DNA of 64,000 bases from Chloroflexota bacterium (GTDB taxonomy: Bacteria; Chloroflexota; Dehalococcoidia; Lucifugimonadales; Lucifugimonadaceae): positions 17,579 through 81,578 of the forward strand of contig JABMNO010000017.1 of assembly GCA_013204555.1 (NCBI GenBank), read 5' to 3'. The notes under the pieces were generated by a model, which saw only the letters and a program-made list of their open reading frames with translations, made no database searches and was not told the origin of the DNA. Shown piece by piece: positions 63,662-64,000 of this stretch. Within the stretch, counting starts at the first letter, position 1. The number at the start of each line of letters is the position of its first letter. The position numbers were made by a program, and so were the translations under genes.

Positions 63662-64000
63662 TTAGGCCGCTGCGGGTGCAGTCAGCGATTTGTCGCAGAA
63701 CTGGTTGGGGGTCATTCCGCCAAGGCTCGAGTGGGGCCGTCTGGCATTGTAGAACTCGAAGTACTCTCCGATCCCAGCTCTGGCTCCTGAGACTGATTCG
63801 TAGGCTTTGAGGTATACCTCCTCGTATTTGACGCTCCTCCATAGTCGTTCGATGAACACATTGTCTCTCCAGCTTCCCTTCCCATCCATGCTGATCCGGA
63901 TTCCGTTGTCCCTAAGCAGGCTGGTGAAAGCCTCACTCGTGAACTGGCTCCCCTGTTCCGTGTTGAAGATCTCAGGTGTTCCGTGGCGTCTGAGTGCTTC
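63662..64000 (-). CDS. IS3-family transposase orfB, C-terminal part (partial, cut by window)
   Basis: The C-terminal 112 residues of an integrase-core (rve) transposase, running off the right edge. Visible are EALRRHGTPEIFNTEQGSQF, MDGKGSWRDNVFIERLWRSV with the final catalytic Glu, and EYFEFYNARRPHSSLGGMTP. In related proteins the first segment usually reads FNTDQGSQ, whose Asp is part of the DDE triad. Here it is Glu, which may weaken or kill activity. The reading orientation and position show this is a different copy from the remnant at 62749-63347, since orfB lies upstream of that orfA. Confidence 0.88.
   Translation of the reverse strand, partial: EALRRHGTPEIFNTEQGSQFTSEAFTSLLRDNGIRISMDGKGSWRDNVFIERLWRSVKYEEVYLKAYESVSGARAGIGEYFEFYNARRPHSSLGGMTPNQFCDKSLTAPAAA

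Noticed and set aside
63018..64000. One intact IS3 element with orfA and orfB
   Set aside because: On the minus strand the large orfB piece lies upstream of this orfA, the wrong order for one element, and orfA has an internal stop. Two separate remnants explain the data.

Overview
This window looks like a chromosome segment from a Chloroflexota bacterium. The best guess is a Dehalococcoidia or SAR202-type lineage. This is inferred from gene content: a SdhA/SdhB/HdrB-like succinate dehydrogenase set, three enolase-superfamily paralogues with SDRs, an amidase and a DAO-type oxidase, a DUF2277 protein, and intergenic spaces full of palindromic repeats. No rRNA or species marker is present, so the lineage is not proven. 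Codon use and gene density look uniform up to about 61.6 kb. After that come a tRNA, an integrase and transposase remnants.

Layout. 0-5 kb: NAD kinase, Nudix hydrolase and sdhABE (+). 5.8-12.5 kb: a minus-strand run of acyl-CoA carboxylase beta subunit, malate dehydrogenase, OtsA-OtsB fusion and GH15 trehalase/glucoamylase. 12.7-14.1 kb: folP-folK. 14.3-25 kb: a lipoprotein, a CopD-like membrane protein, glycyl-tRNA synthetase, two tandem SDRs, an amidase and a chemoreceptor with three PilJ-like repeats. 25.6-36.2 kb: a catabolic region with three enolase-superfamily enzymes, a DAO-type FAD oxidase, a DGPF protein, separate DUF1445 and DUF4392 genes (the two halves of animal D-glutamate cyclase), an MFS transporter and a PLP aminotransferase.

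36.4-45.4 kb is a signalling island and the most interesting part. A 72-residue peptide ending in Gly-Trp-Ala is followed directly by an isoprenyl-diphosphate-synthase-like protein, then a polytopic histidine kinase with an N-terminal PDZ-like loop, then an overlapping LuxR-type response regulator. These are the four parts of the Bacillus ComX/ComQ/ComP/ComA isoprenylated-pheromone quorum-sensing system, here in the order X-Q-P-A. A soluble histidine kinase, a CHASE-PAS histidine kinase and an OmpR-type regulator flank it. A 10-bp motif recurs upstream of comX, comP and the CHASE kinase.

45.7-50.5 kb (-): ABC ATPase, folE, a pteridine-reductase-like SDR, a second SDR, folB and a glycosyltransferase. 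50.6-61.2 kb (+): M14-like deacylase and M19 dipeptidase pair, a CheX-like protein, an AGPS-like FAD oxidase, a REC-TM-L-type-lectin fusion, and a 1,322-residue Ser/Thr kinase-ATPase-TPR protein. 61.6 kb to the end: tRNA-Gly(UCC), a tyrosine recombinase and two unrelated IS3-family remnants, which suggests the left end of an integrated or decaying mobile segment.
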